This document shows positions 27,366-35,514 of a DNA stretch of 64,000 bases, piece by piece (position 1 is the stretch's first letter; the number at the start of each line of letters is the position of its first letter). Source of the DNA: Inquilinus sp. Marseille-Q2685 (GTDB lineage: Bacteria; Pseudomonadota; Alphaproteobacteria; DSM-16000; Inquilinaceae); contig NZ_CAKAKL010000002.1 in NCBI RefSeq assembly GCF_916619195.1, positions 684,001 to 748,000 of the forward strand. The letters are read 5' to 3'. Below the pieces are notes generated by a model. The model searched no databases. It was not told the DNA's origin and saw nothing but the letters and a program-made list of their open reading frames with translations. Position numbers and translations under genes: made by a program.

Positions 27366-27857
27366 ATGGACGACGAACTCCGATACGACCGAATGGTCGA
27401 ATCCGCCCTCAGGGGCGTGGTCAGGGAAGCTTTGGCCCATGTGGCCGAGAAGGGGCTGCCGGGTGATCATCACTTCTACCTGACCTTCGTGACCAATCAT
27501 CGAGGGGTCGCGATTCCGGACTATCTGCGGCAGAAATACCCGCAGGAGATGACGATCGTCCTGCAACACCAGTTCTTCGGGCTCGAGGTGTGCGAGGACC
27601 GGTTCTCGGTCTCGCTCAGCTTCTCCAGCAAGACCGAGCGCCTGGTGATCCCGCTGGCCGCGATCACCACCTTCGCCGACCCGTCGGTCAACTTCGCCCT
27701 GCAGTTCCAGTCCGCCAAGGAAGGCTCCGAGGACGAAGAGTCCGATGCCGCCGAGGCCCCGGATTCGGCTCCCGAAGCTGACGCCAAAGCCCCGGCCGAG
27801 GCCGCGCCGGCCGACGGCGCCAAGGTCGTGGCGCTGGACGCGTTCCGGAAGAAGTAG
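27366..27857 (+). CDS. sspB: SspB-family ClpXP adaptor (alphaproteobacterial type)
   Basis: A 163-residue protein. The N-terminal 115 residues form the SspB fold ('HHFYLTFVTNHRGVAIPDYLRQKYPQ', in parts, and 'EMTIVLQHQFFGLEV'). An acidic Ala/Pro/Glu linker follows, and the end ('KVVALDAFRKK') is placed like the ClpX-binding tail of such adaptors. SspB tethers ssrA-tagged proteins to ClpX. The gene starts about 95 bases after the tmRNA gene in the same direction, which supports the assignment. Confidence 0.9.
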   Translation: MDDELRYDRMVESALRGVVREALAHVAEKGLPGDHHFYLTFVTNHRGVAIPDYLRQKYPQEMTIVLQHQFFGLEVCEDRFSVSLSFSSKTERLVIPLAAITTFADPSVNFALQFQSAKEGSEDEESDAAEAPDSAPEADAKAPAEAAPADGAKVVALDAFRKK

Positions 27858-27873
27858 ACGGATCACCCGTAGG

Positions 27874-27940
27874 TGGGTTCGCCTCGCGACCCCAACATCT
27901 CACTGCAACCCCCTCTGTTGGGTTCGCTCCCGCGACCCCA
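27874..27940. repeat. tandem pair of small hairpins between sspB and the COQ9 gene
   Basis: Two near-identical hairpins (TGGGTTCGC, 3-4 base loop, GCGACCCCA, one mismatch) start at 27874 and 27919, a 45-base period. They lie at the convergent 3' ends, the second inside the last codons of the COQ9 gene. They may act as transcription terminators. Confidence 0.55.
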
Positions 27941-28631
27941 CCCGGCGCGCAACAGCCTCCGCCGCCGCTCCCCGCCCCTCGCGCAGCCGGGCGGCCAGCC
28001 GGAACGGCGCCTCGGCCAGATCACCGAGCCGCTTCAACCCCGAGATCTGGCGGCCGAAGGCCAGCACCTCGCCGATCCGGCGCTCGAGGAAGGCGCGCGT
28101 GATCTCCTGCCCCTCCGACCGGTCGTCGAGCCAGACCAGCAGGGTCGAGGCGTAGACCCCGGCCAGGAGGCCGCGCTTGGAGTAGTAGTTGATGTCGGTC
28201 GAGCGGTCGCCGGCCGCCCGCCACATCGCGTCCACGGTGCGGTGCAGCTGGCGCAGGGTCCGGCGCGACACCGGGCGCAGCGCTCGCCGCGCCAGGTCGC
28301 GGCGGATCGCGTCGCGGTACGGCAGCAGGACATCGAGCCGCGCCAGCACCGCCTGGGCGATCTTCTCGCGCACCCGCAGGCTCTCGAAGGCCTCGCCTTC
28401 CTCCGCCAGCCGCTCCAGCATCGCCCGGTCGGCCCAGCCGTGCAGATGGTCCGCCAGCTCCGCGATCCCGCCCGGGAACAGGATGGCGGCCTCGTCGAGG
28501 CCGAACCCCGCGTCCTCGGCGCCCAGGCGCAGCGCCTGCCGGGTCCAGCCGTCGAAGGCGACATGCGGCAGTACCGCCAGCAGCAGGGCGTCGCGCTCCA
28601 CCGTCCGGTCGCCGGTCGTCGTGTCGGTCAT
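27900..28631 (-). CDS. COQ9-family protein
   Basis: A 243-residue protein of the COQ9 family (rpsU-divergent protein family), which in eukaryotes binds lipids and supports COQ7 in ubiquinone synthesis. The start resembles a TetR-like helical fold ('LLLAVLPHVAFDGWTRQALRLGA'), and the C-terminal half has 'DRSTDINYYSKRGLLAGVYASTL', a strong COQ9 signature. It is separated from rpsU by def. The 3' end carries one copy of a small hairpin repeat. Confidence 0.88.
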   Translation of the reverse strand: MTDTTTGDRTVERDALLLAVLPHVAFDGWTRQALRLGAEDAGFGLDEAAILFPGGIAELADHLHGWADRAMLERLAEEGEAFESLRVREKIAQAVLARLDVLLPYRDAIRRDLARRALRPVSRRTLRQLHRTVDAMWRAAGDRSTDINYYSKRGLLAGVYASTLLVWLDDRSEGQEITRAFLERRIGEVLAFGRQISGLKRLGDLAEAPFRLAARLREGRGAAAEAVARRVGSRERTQQRGLQ

Positions 28632-28642
28632 GATTGCTTCCC

Positions 28643-29176
28643 TCAGGCTCTGTCGGCGAGATGGCGGGCCTCGGCGTCGACCGCGAGATCGTTCAGGTCG
28701 CGCAGCCGGTCGAGATACAGCACGCCGTCGAGATGGTCGACCTCATGCTGCACCACACGGGCGTGCAGCCCCTCGGCCTCGCGCTCGATCGGCTTGCCGT
28801 CGAGGCCGAGGCCGCGATAGCCGATCCGGCGCCAGCGCGGCACCAGGCCGCGGAAGCCCGGGATCGACAGGCAGCCTTCCATGCCGAGCGCCTTGTCCTC
28901 GGCCAGCGGCACGATCTCCGGATTGATCAGCACGGTCGGCCCCTCCGGCGCCGGCGGCTCGCCCTCCTCCTGCCGTCCGGGGGGCACCTCGAACACGATC
29001 AGCCGCAGCGGACGGTAGACCTGCGGCGCGGCCAGGCCGATGCCCGGCGCGTCCCGCATGGTCTCGATCATGTCGGCGGCCAGCCGTGCGATCTCCGGAT
29101 CGCCCGGATCCGCCACCGGGTCGGCGATTCGGCGCAGCACGGGATGGCCCATGCCGACGATCTTCAACAGAGTCAC
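28643..29176 (-). CDS. def: peptide deformylase
   Basis: A 177-residue metalloenzyme that removes the formyl group from new proteins. All three motifs are present: 'GIGLAAPQV', 'EGCLSIP' (metal Cys) and 'QHEVDHLDG' (metal His pair and catalytic Glu). The GTG start is preceded by GGGAGACGGGA and fits the family's N-terminus ('LLKIVGMGHPVLR'). It starts 11 bases before the COQ9 gene in the transcript and is divergent from rpsU. Confidence 0.95.
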   Translation of the reverse strand: MTLLKIVGMGHPVLRRIADPVADPGDPEIARLAADMIETMRDAPGIGLAAPQVYRPLRLIVFEVPPGRQEEGEPPAPEGPTVLINPEIVPLAEDKALGMEGCLSIPGFRGLVPRWRRIGYRGLGLDGKPIEREAEGLHARVVQHEVDHLDGVLYLDRLRDLNDLAVDAEARHLADRA

Positions 29177-29309
29177 GATCCCGTCTCCCGGCTGATGGCC
29201 GAACCTGATTTGCCCTGACTTGGCAAGAAAAAAGTCGCGTGATACAAGACACGCCCCACTGAGACCTGCACCGGGATCACCCCGGCTGTGAAAGGAGCGA
29301 TGGCAGAAC

Positions 29310-29513
29310 GTGCAAGTCCATGTCCGTGACAACAACGTCGACCAGGCGCTGCGTGCGCTGAAGAAGAAGATGCAGCGCGAAGGCATCTTCCGGGAGATGA
29401 AGCTTCGTCGCAACTACGAGAAGCCGTCCGAGAAGCGCGCCCGCGAGCAGGCCGAGGCCGTTCGCCGCGCCCGCAAGATGCTGCGCAAGCGGCTCGAGCG
29501 CGAAGGCTTCTGA
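29310..29513 (+). CDS. rpsU: 30S ribosomal protein S21
   Basis: A 67-residue, very basic protein: '[19 protein letters not shown]' then '[20 protein letters not shown]'. Start is GTG at 29310, matching S21 N-termini (MQV.VRDNN); AAAGGAG lies 12 bases upstream. The ATG at 29300 is in another frame and is closed early. Divergent from def. Confidence 0.93.
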   Translation: MQVHVRDNNVDQALRALKKKMQREGIFREMKLRRNYEKPSEKRAREQAEAVRRARKMLRKRLEREGF

Positions 29514-29573
29514 CGACACCCTGACCGCGGCCCGCCGCGGACGACAGAACGGATGTGACGTACCGCCGGAGGC

Positions 29574-29594
29574 ACCGCCTTGCGGCGGTTTTGT
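29574..29594 (+). terminator. intrinsic terminator of rpsU
   Basis: ACCGCC and GGCGGT form a 6-base stem with a TTGC loop, followed by TTTGTCGTTT. It lies 60 bases past the rpsU stop. Confidence 0.7.
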
Positions 29595-29632
29595 CGTTTG
29601 CCCCTCCAGGATCGCCGCAGGCCAGACCGAGG

Positions 29633-30880
29633 CTACCGCACCGGAACCAGCTTGAAGTCCACCGGCTTCCCGACCGGGACCGTCGTCGCGTCGGGATCGA
29701 GCTTGCCCGTCGCGACATCGCGCCGGAACACGACGACGCTGTCGCTGTCCTGGTTGCCGGCGATCAGCCATCGGCCGCTCGGGTCGATCAGGAACTCCCG
29801 CGGCGTCCGGCCGAGGCTCGGCTGCCGGCCGATCAGCGTCAGGCGCCCGTTGTCGGCGTCCACCGCGTAGATCACGATCTCGTTCGCGTCGCCGCGATTG
29901 CTGGCATAGAGGAAGCGGCCGTCGGGCGACAGATGGATTGCCGCGGCGCCCACCTTGCCCTTGAAGCCGGGTTCGGACATCGACACGGTCTCGATGGGCG
30001 TGAGGCGCCCGTCGCGATAGCGGTACACGCCGACCGACGCGTCCAGCTCGTTCGTCACATAGGCGAAGCGTCCGTCGATGCTGAACACCAGATGACGCGG
30101 GCCGGATCCGGGCGTTGTGGGCACGTCGCGCGGATCGGCAGGGGTGAAGATCCGGCGGTCGCCGTCCGGCGCGTAGCGGTACTCGAAAATCCGGTCCGCG
30201 CCGAGATCCTGCACGAACAGGGACCGGCCGTCGGGCGAGAACACGGCCGAGTGCACATGCGCGCTGTCCTGCCGTCCCCTCACCGGCCCCCTGCCCTGGT
30301 GACGGACGGTCTGCACGGCGGCGCCGACCCGGCCGTCGGCCGCGAGCGGAAACACCGAGAAGCTGCCGCCGGGGTCGGCCGCGACCGAGTAGTTCGCGGA
30401 GACGAGATATTTGCCGTCGGGCGAAAGGCTCAGGTAACAGGGGTCGTTTCCTTCCGCCGACACCCGGTTCAGGAAGGTCAGCGTGCCTGTCCCTGCGTCG
30501 AAGCCGAAAGCGCTGATGCTGCCGCGCCGGCTCGCAGGGCCGCTGTCGCCCGGCAGTTCGTTGACGGCGTAGACGAAGCGGCCGTCCCGGCTCGTCACGA
30601 GATAGGACGGGTTCTCCGCCTTCGCCGACGAGACCGACGTGACGCTGCCGGTGCTGCTGTCGAAGCGATAGATGTAGATGCCCTCGCTGCCTCCGCCCGT
30701 GTAGGTGCCGACGAGCAGGTTGTAGACGCCGCCGGCCGGCGCGCCCGGTTCCTGAGTGCATGCGTTCACGGCGACAACCGACAGAATGAAGGAGAATCGC
30801 TTGATCCAGCGGATCAGCTTAAGCGGAAACGGGCGCAGATCGCCTGCGGATCGTGAAATGCGGCCGCGTTCGGACATCAT
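29633..30880 (-). CDS. lactonase-family beta-propeller protein (YbhE-type 6-phosphogluconolactonase fold), likely lipoprotein
   Basis: A 415-residue protein. A hydrophobic segment ending in 'VVAVNAC' (about residues 29-41) resembles a lipoprotein signal with Cys41, though Asn at -2 is atypical. A seven-bladed propeller follows, with repeated 'SPDGRFLYASN'-like blade motifs and the family start 'LLVGTYTGGGSEGIYIY'. Cytoplasmic relatives hydrolyse 6-phosphogluconolactone; an exported form probably acts on another lactone or none. The ATG has GAGAGGAAA upstream. Divergent from ald. Confidence 0.82.
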   Translation of the reverse strand: MMSERGRISRSAGDLRPFPLKLIRWIKRFSFILSVVAVNACTQEPGAPAGGVYNLLVGTYTGGGSEGIYIYRFDSSTGSVTSVSSAKAENPSYLVTSRDGRFVYAVNELPGDSGPASRRGSISAFGFDAGTGTLTFLNRVSAEGNDPCYLSLSPDGKYLVSANYSVAADPGGSFSVFPLAADGRVGAAVQTVRHQGRGPVRGRQDSAHVHSAVFSPDGRSLFVQDLGADRIFEYRYAPDGDRRIFTPADPRDVPTTPGSGPRHLVFSIDGRFAYVTNELDASVGVYRYRDGRLTPIETVSMSEPGFKGKVGAAAIHLSPDGRFLYASNRGDANEIVIYAVDADNGRLTLIGRQPSLGRTPREFLIDPSGRWLIAGNQDSDSVVVFRRDVATGKLDPDATTVPVGKPVDFKLVPVR

Positions 30881-31041
30881 TCGAGCTGTTTCCTCTCCCG
30901 TGGAGTGACAGCAGCAAGATAGTCGCCGCCGGCGTTTCGATCTGCATCAGCGCACATGATGTCATTCTCCGCACGGCTGATGTAGGAATCATATAGGCGC
31001 CGCCCGCAGGGCGGCCGCCGACAACGTAACCCGGGGGAAAC

Positions 31042-32163
31042 ATGCTCATCGGCGTGCCGAAGGAAATCAAAACCCACGAGTACCGTGTCGGCCTGACCCC
31101 GAGCTCCGTCCGCGAGCTGGTCCATCACGGTCACAGCGTCATCGTCGAAACCAATGCCGGCGCCGGGATCGATTTCGGCGACGACCGGTACCGCGCTGCC
31201 GGGGCGGAGATCGTGTCCTCCGCCCAGGAGATCTTCGACCGCGCCGACATGGTGGTGAAGGTCAAGGAGCCGCAGCCGGACGAATGCCGCATGCTGCGCC
31301 GCGGCCAGGTGCTGTTCACCTACCTCCACCTGGCGCCGGACCCGCGCCAGACCGAGCTGCTGATGAAGTCCGGCGCGGTCGCCATCGCCTATGAGACCGT
31401 GACCGATTCCCGCGGCGGCCTGCCGCTGCTGGCGCCGATGAGCGAGGTGGCCGGCCGCATGTCGATCCAGTGCGGCGCCCATTGCCTGGAGAAGATCCAG
31501 GGCGGCCGCGGCATGCTGCTGGGCGGCGTGCCCGGCGTTCCCGCGGCCAAGGTCGTGGTGCTCGGCGGCGGCGTGGTCGGCACCAACGCCGCGCGCATGG
31601 CGATGGGCCTCGAGGCCAGCGTCACGGTGATCGACAAGTCGCTGCAGCGGCTGAAGGAGCTGGACCTGCAGTTCGGGGCCGAGCTGAACACGGTCTACTC
31701 CACCGTCGACGCGATCGAGGAACACGTCACCGGTGCCGACCTGGTGATCGGCGCGGTGCTGGTGCCGGGCGCCGCGGCGCCGAAGCTGGTGACCCGGGCC
31801 ATGATCGCGAAGATGAAGCCCGGCTCTGTGGTGGTCGACGTCGCCATCGACCAAGGAGGCTGCTTCGAGACCTCGAAGCCGACCACCCACGACAACCCGA
31901 CCTATGTGGTCGACGGCGTGGTGCATTACTGCGTCGCCAACATGCCGGGCGGCGTGGCGCGGACCTCGACCGTGGCGCTGAACAACGCCACCCTGCCCTT
32001 CGCCCTGGCGCTGGCCGACAAGGGCTATCGCCGCGCCTGTCTGGACGACCCGCATCTGCGCGAGGGGCTGAACGTCCATTCCGGCCAGGTCACCAACAAG
32101 CCGGTGGCCGAGGCCCTGGGCCTGAACTACGTGCCGACCGAGGTGGTGCTGCGCGCCGCTTGA
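31042..32163 (+). CDS. ald: alanine dehydrogenase
   Basis: A 373-residue NAD+-dependent enzyme that interconverts alanine and pyruvate plus ammonia. Signatures: N-terminal '[20 protein letters not shown]', catalytic Lys in 'KVKEPQPDE', His in 'YLHLAPD', and the NAD site '[19 protein letters not shown]'. CCGGGGGAAAC precedes the start. It is followed by a nested palindromic repeat that may serve as its 3' boundary. Confidence 0.95.
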   Translation: MLIGVPKEIKTHEYRVGLTPSSVRELVHHGHSVIVETNAGAGIDFGDDRYRAAGAEIVSSAQEIFDRADMVVKVKEPQPDECRMLRRGQVLFTYLHLAPDPRQTELLMKSGAVAIAYETVTDSRGGLPLLAPMSEVAGRMSIQCGAHCLEKIQGGRGMLLGGVPGVPAAKVVVLGGGVVGTNAARMAMGLEASVTVIDKSLQRLKELDLQFGAELNTVYSTVDAIEEHVTGADLVIGAVLVPGAAAPKLVTRAMIAKMKPGSVVVDVAIDQGGCFETSKPTTHDNPTYVVDGVVHYCVANMPGGVARTSTVALNNATLPFALALADKGYRRACLDDPHLREGLNVHSGQVTNKPVAEALGLNYVPTEVVLRAA

Positions 32164-32183
32164 TACTGACGGGCAACACTAAT

Positions 32184-32275
32184 CCGTCATGGCGAGCCCC
32201 GGAGGGGCGTGGCCATCCAGGGCCGCTCGCATCGGCCTCTGGATGGCCACGGCGCTACGCGCCTCGCCATGACGG
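32184..32275. repeat. nested intergenic palindrome (REP-like)
   Basis: Three concentric inverted pairs: CCGTCATGGCGAG (32184-32196) with its complement at 32263-32275, CGTGGCCATCCAG (32208-32220) with 32239-32251, and GGCCG/CGGCC around the centre (about 32221-32237). Only intergenic DNA is involved, between ald and the convergent dehydrogenase. The layout is typical of interspersed palindromic repeats in alphaproteobacteria. Confidence 0.8.
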
Positions 32276-32310
32276 GATAGGGTTGGAGAGTCAGTAAAAA
32301 CCCGCCGGCC

Positions 32311-33579
32311 TTACCAGTTCACCAGCGACTCCCGCAGGATCCGTTCCAGGTCGGCCGGCCCGACCGGCTTCGGCGCGCCGACCAGGAGGCGCTGCTGCTT
32401 CAGCGCGCCCTCGACCAGGGCCGGGATGTCGGCCTCGCCATAGCCCAGCGCGGCGATACCGCTCGGCGCCCCGACCTGCCGCATCAGCGCGATCAGCGCC
32501 TGCGGCAGGCTCTCCGGCCCGGGATCGTCGACCGGCCGTCCGGTCAGCAGCTCCGCCGCCCGGATGTGCTTCTCCGGCGCCGAATCGTAGGTGAAGCGGA
32601 ACGCCGCCGGCGAGGTGACGATCACCGAATAGCCGTGCGGCACGAAGGCGTGGCTGTACCCCTCGGCGTGGAAGACGTGCTTCAGGCCGGCGATCGGATA
32701 GGCGCAGGCGTGCGGGATGTGCACCCCGGCGGTGCCGAAGCCGATCCCGGCCATGGTCGCGCCCAGCATCATCGTGCCGCGTGCCTCCAGGTCGTCGCCG
32801 CCGGCCACCGCCCGGGCCAGGAAGCGGCCGCCGAACTCGATCGCCCGCAGCGACCAGAGGTCGGCCACCGGGTTGCTGCCCTGATAGGGCGGCCGGTCGT
32901 CCGGCGTGGCCGGGCGCGGCCGCGCGTCGAAGGGCCTGGAGATGTAGGATTCGACCGCGTGGCAGACCACGTCGAGCCCGGCCGAGGCGGTGACTCCGGC
33001 CGGGGTGGTGCGCGCCAGCTCCGGGTCCACCAACGCCAGGCTCGGGCGGATATGCCGGTGCGAGATCCCGGTCTTCACCTTGAGCTCGGGGATGTCGAGG
33101 ATGGCGACGGTCGTCGCCTCCGACCCCGAGCCCGAGGTGGTCGGCACCGCCACCAGCGGGAACAGCGGCCCCGGCGGCTTGTGCCCGCCGCCGATCGGCG
33201 CGTTGACGTAGTCCATGATCGCGCCGCCATGGCGCTTGATCAGGTTGGCGACCTTGGCGGTGTCGATGGTCGACCCGCCGCCGAGCGCGACGAAGCCGTC
33301 GACCTCCGCCGCGAGCGCCACCTCGGCGGCGAGCTCCAGCGACTCCAGCGTCGGCTCGACCGCGATGCCCTCAAACCGGGTCACGCCGACGCCGCTGCGC
33401 TGGATGATGCCGATCACCCGGTCGACCAGCTCGAAGTCGTGCAGCGCCGGGTCGGCGACCAGCAGCACCCGGGTGACGCCGAGGCGTTTCAGCTCCCAGC
33501 CCAGATCCTCGACCGCGCCGGCACCGAACTTCAGGGGCGCCGCCTCGATGGTGAAGATGCTTTCCAGGGGCTCGCTCAT
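32311..33579 (-). CDS. iron-containing alcohol dehydrogenase, hydroxyacid-oxoacid transhydrogenase-like
   Basis: A 422-residue group III Fe-ADH. The nucleotide site is 'VALGGGSTIDTAKVANL', and metal ligands lie in 'GLDVVCHAVESYIS', 'GVHIPHACAYPIAGL' and 'EGYSHAFVPHG'. The insert around 'RPFDARPRPATPDDRPPYQG' and the overall length match the ADHFE1/HOT type, which couples 4-hydroxybutyrate oxidation to 2-oxoglutarate reduction. Substrate is inferred. It follows the nucleoside hydrolase gene by 7 bases, so one operon is likely. Confidence 0.82.
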   Translation of the reverse strand: MSEPLESIFTIEAAPLKFGAGAVEDLGWELKRLGVTRVLLVADPALHDFELVDRVIGIIQRSGVGVTRFEGIAVEPTLESLELAAEVALAAEVDGFVALGGGSTIDTAKVANLIKRHGGAIMDYVNAPIGGGHKPPGPLFPLVAVPTTSGSGSEATTVAILDIPELKVKTGISHRHIRPSLALVDPELARTTPAGVTASAGLDVVCHAVESYISRPFDARPRPATPDDRPPYQGSNPVADLWSLRAIEFGGRFLARAVAGGDDLEARGTMMLGATMAGIGFGTAGVHIPHACAYPIAGLKHVFHAEGYSHAFVPHGYSVIVTSPAAFRFTYDSAPEKHIRAAELLTGRPVDDPGPESLPQALIALMRQVGAPSGIAALGYGEADIPALVEGALKQQRLLVGAPKPVGPADLERILRESLVNW

Positions 33580-33586
33580 GAAAACC

Positions 33587-34549
33587 TCACAGCCGCTGCA
33601 GCGCCTGGTAGATCAACTCGAAGAAGCCGCCGGCGTCGATCTCGCGCAGCACCCGGCAGTTCTTCGGCTTCGCGTCCGGTCGGTTCCATTTCGCGGCCAT
33701 GTCCCACCAGTCGACCACCGTCATGCCCAGCGTGTGCTCGCCCGCCAGCTCGACCGCGACGTGGCAGTCGCGGCCGCCGAACAGCTCCGGCCGCAGCAGA
33801 TAGGCGATGACGCAGGGGTCGTGCAGCGGGCCGCCGGCCGTGCCGTAGCGCTCCATGTCGAAGCGCTCGTAGAAATCCAGCATGCCGTGGACGCTCTTCG
33901 CCACCGGCGTGCCCAGCGCCGCCACTTTGTCCAGCCAGGCGCTGGAGATCAGCGCCTTGTGGGTGACGTCGAGCGGCACCATGGTCAGCTTGATGCCGCT
34001 GGTCAGCACCACATGCGCGGCGTGCGGGTCGACATAGATGTTGAACTCGGCCGCCGGGGTGGTGTTGCCGCCCTCGAAGAAGCCCCCGCCCATGAACACG
34101 ATCTCGCGGATCCGCGGCGTGATCTTCGGCTCGCGCACCAGCGCGGCGGCGATGTTTGTCAGGGGGCCGAGCGGGCACAGCGTGTAGGTGCCCTCCGGTG
34201 CCGCCATGATCGTGTCGACGATCCAGTCGACCGCATGGCCGGGGATCGGCTTGGTGGTCGGATCCGGCAGGCCGGAGCCGTCGAGCCCGGTCTTGCCGTG
34301 CACCGCTTCGGCGGTGACCAGCGGGCGCACCAGGGGGCGGATCGATCCCTGGACCACCGGGATGTCGCTGCGCCCAGCCAGTTCGCACAGCTTCAGCGCA
34401 TTGGCGGTGGTGAGGTGCAGCGGCACATTGCCGGCGACGGTGGTGAGGCCGGCGATCTCCAGCTCCGGCGAGCCCATCGCCAGCAGGATGGCGATGGCGT
34501 CGTCCTGGCCCGGATCGGTGTCGATGATGATGCGCCTGGTCCCCGCCAT
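33587..34549 (-). CDS. inosine-uridine-preferring nucleoside hydrolase family protein
   Basis: A 320-residue Ca2+-dependent N-glycosidase. The metal-binding signature 'IIIDTDPGQDDAIAILLA' (residues 7-24) and 'PLGPLTNIAAALVREP' and 'EFNIYVDPHAA' are typical of IUNH proteins, which release ribose from purine or pyrimidine nucleosides. It is first in a two-gene transcript with the Fe-ADH. Confidence 0.9.
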   Translation of the reverse strand: MAGTRRIIIDTDPGQDDAIAILLAMGSPELEIAGLTTVAGNVPLHLTTANALKLCELAGRSDIPVVQGSIRPLVRPLVTAEAVHGKTGLDGSGLPDPTTKPIPGHAVDWIVDTIMAAPEGTYTLCPLGPLTNIAAALVREPKITPRIREIVFMGGGFFEGGNTTPAAEFNIYVDPHAAHVVLTSGIKLTMVPLDVTHKALISSAWLDKVAALGTPVAKSVHGMLDFYERFDMERYGTAGGPLHDPCVIAYLLRPELFGGRDCHVAVELAGEHTLGMTVVDWWDMAAKWNRPDAKPKNCRVLREIDAGGFFELIYQALQRL

Positions 34550-34619
34550 CGCGGCCTCCCCTTCGGAACTCTCTCGGGAGGCTGGCTAGCACCGCGGCGG
34601 CGCGGCGTATAGAGGCCGC

Positions 34620-34820
34620 TTACTCGGCGGCGAGGAGGACCGGCGCGTCGTCCTGCTCGCGGGTGGCCTCGTGCACCATCCGGCGGATCGAGGTGACGCA
34701 TTTGCCGCACTGGGGCGCACAGCCGAGCCCGGCATAGACCTGCCCCGCGTTCTTCGCCCCTGACTCCACGGCACACCGGATCTGAGTGTCGTTCAGGGCG
34801 TTGCAGATGCAGATGTACAT
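34620..34820 (-). CDS. bfd: bacterioferritin-associated ferredoxin
   Basis: A 66-residue BFD-type [2Fe-2S] protein with cysteines in 'MYICICNALND' and 'GCAPQCGKCVTS' (C-x-C and C-x4-C-x2-C). The homologue reduces bacterioferritin to release iron. The last 20 residues are an Ala/Glu tail. No bacterioferritin gene is in the window. A Fur-like dyad lies 42 bases upstream. Confidence 0.92.
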   Translation of the reverse strand: MYICICNALNDTQIRCAVESGAKNAGQVYAGLGCAPQCGKCVTSIRRMVHEATREQDDAPVLLAAE

Positions 34821-34861
34821 GCGTCGGCGGCTCCGGTGTGTCGCCGTCGGATGTAGATGAG

Positions 34862-34880
34862 ATTGCGAATGAGTGTCAAT
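34862..34880 (-). promoter_or_regulatory. candidate Fur/iron box upstream of bfd
   Basis: A 19-base AT-rich imperfect dyad with outer arms ATTG...CAAT, lying 42 bases before the bfd start in otherwise GC-rich DNA. Iron control of bfd is common; the site resembles but does not exactly match a Fur consensus. Confidence 0.4.
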
Positions 34881-34887
34881 AGGCGCT

Positions 34888-35514
34888 CTATCCTGCCCCC
34901 GCTCCCGCCCGTGCGGCGCGGAGGCGCACCGCCGTCAGGATGGCGAAGAACGGCCCGCCGATCGCCGCGCCGATCAGGATATAGGGGAACAGGCCGAACC
35001 AGGCCGCCGGCGCGAACAGGTAGAGGGCATCGTCGAAGTCGAAGCCGAGGATGCCGACATAGGCCTTGGTCTCGACCGCCCCCGCCGCCTCCAGCCGCGT
35101 CGACAGGACCGAGGCCAGCAGCACCCCGGCGCTGGCCAGGAGCCCCAGCAGCGGCCCGGCCTCGCCCAGCCAGCTGGTGCGCAGCCCGATGCCGATCGCC
35201 AGGAACATCAGCGCGTTGACCGCGAGGTCGCTGACCGTGTCGTAGAGATGGCCGAAGGGCGAGGAGCTGTTGCCGAGCCGCGCCAGCTCGCCATCCGCCC
35301 GGTCGAGCAGGCAGGAGACCAGCCAGATCACCCCGCCCCAGACGGTCCATTGCGCATCGCCGACGGCGAAGGCGGCGCAGCTGGCGAGGCCGGTCACCAG
35401 GCGTCCGGTGGTCAGGTGGTTCGGCGTGACCCTGGTGCCGACCAGGGGTTGTACCATCATCCGGGTCAGGCGATGGGTCCAGGAGGTGTGGGGCTGGGTG
35501 TAGATCGATTTCAT
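34888..35514 (-). CDS. CDP-alcohol phosphatidyltransferase family protein
   Basis: A 208-residue integral membrane enzyme with about six helices. The catalytic motif D-x2-DG-x2-AR-x9-G-x3-D-x3-D is complete ('DRADGELARLG' then 'FGHLYDTVSD'). The family swaps CMP from a CDP-alcohol for an alcohol to make a phosphodiester lipid. The exact alcohol is not clear. The start codon overlaps the stop of the HpnL-like gene (ATGA), so the two are translationally coupled and probably act on one lipid. Confidence 0.85.
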   Translation of the reverse strand: MKSIYTQPHTSWTHRLTRMMVQPLVGTRVTPNHLTTGRLVTGLASCAAFAVGDAQWTVWGGVIWLVSCLLDRADGELARLGNSSSPFGHLYDTVSDLAVNALMFLAIGIGLRTSWLGEAGPLLGLLASAGVLLASVLSTRLEAAGAVETKAYVGILGFDFDDALYLFAPAAWFGLFPYILIGAAIGGPFFAILTAVRLRAARAGAGAG

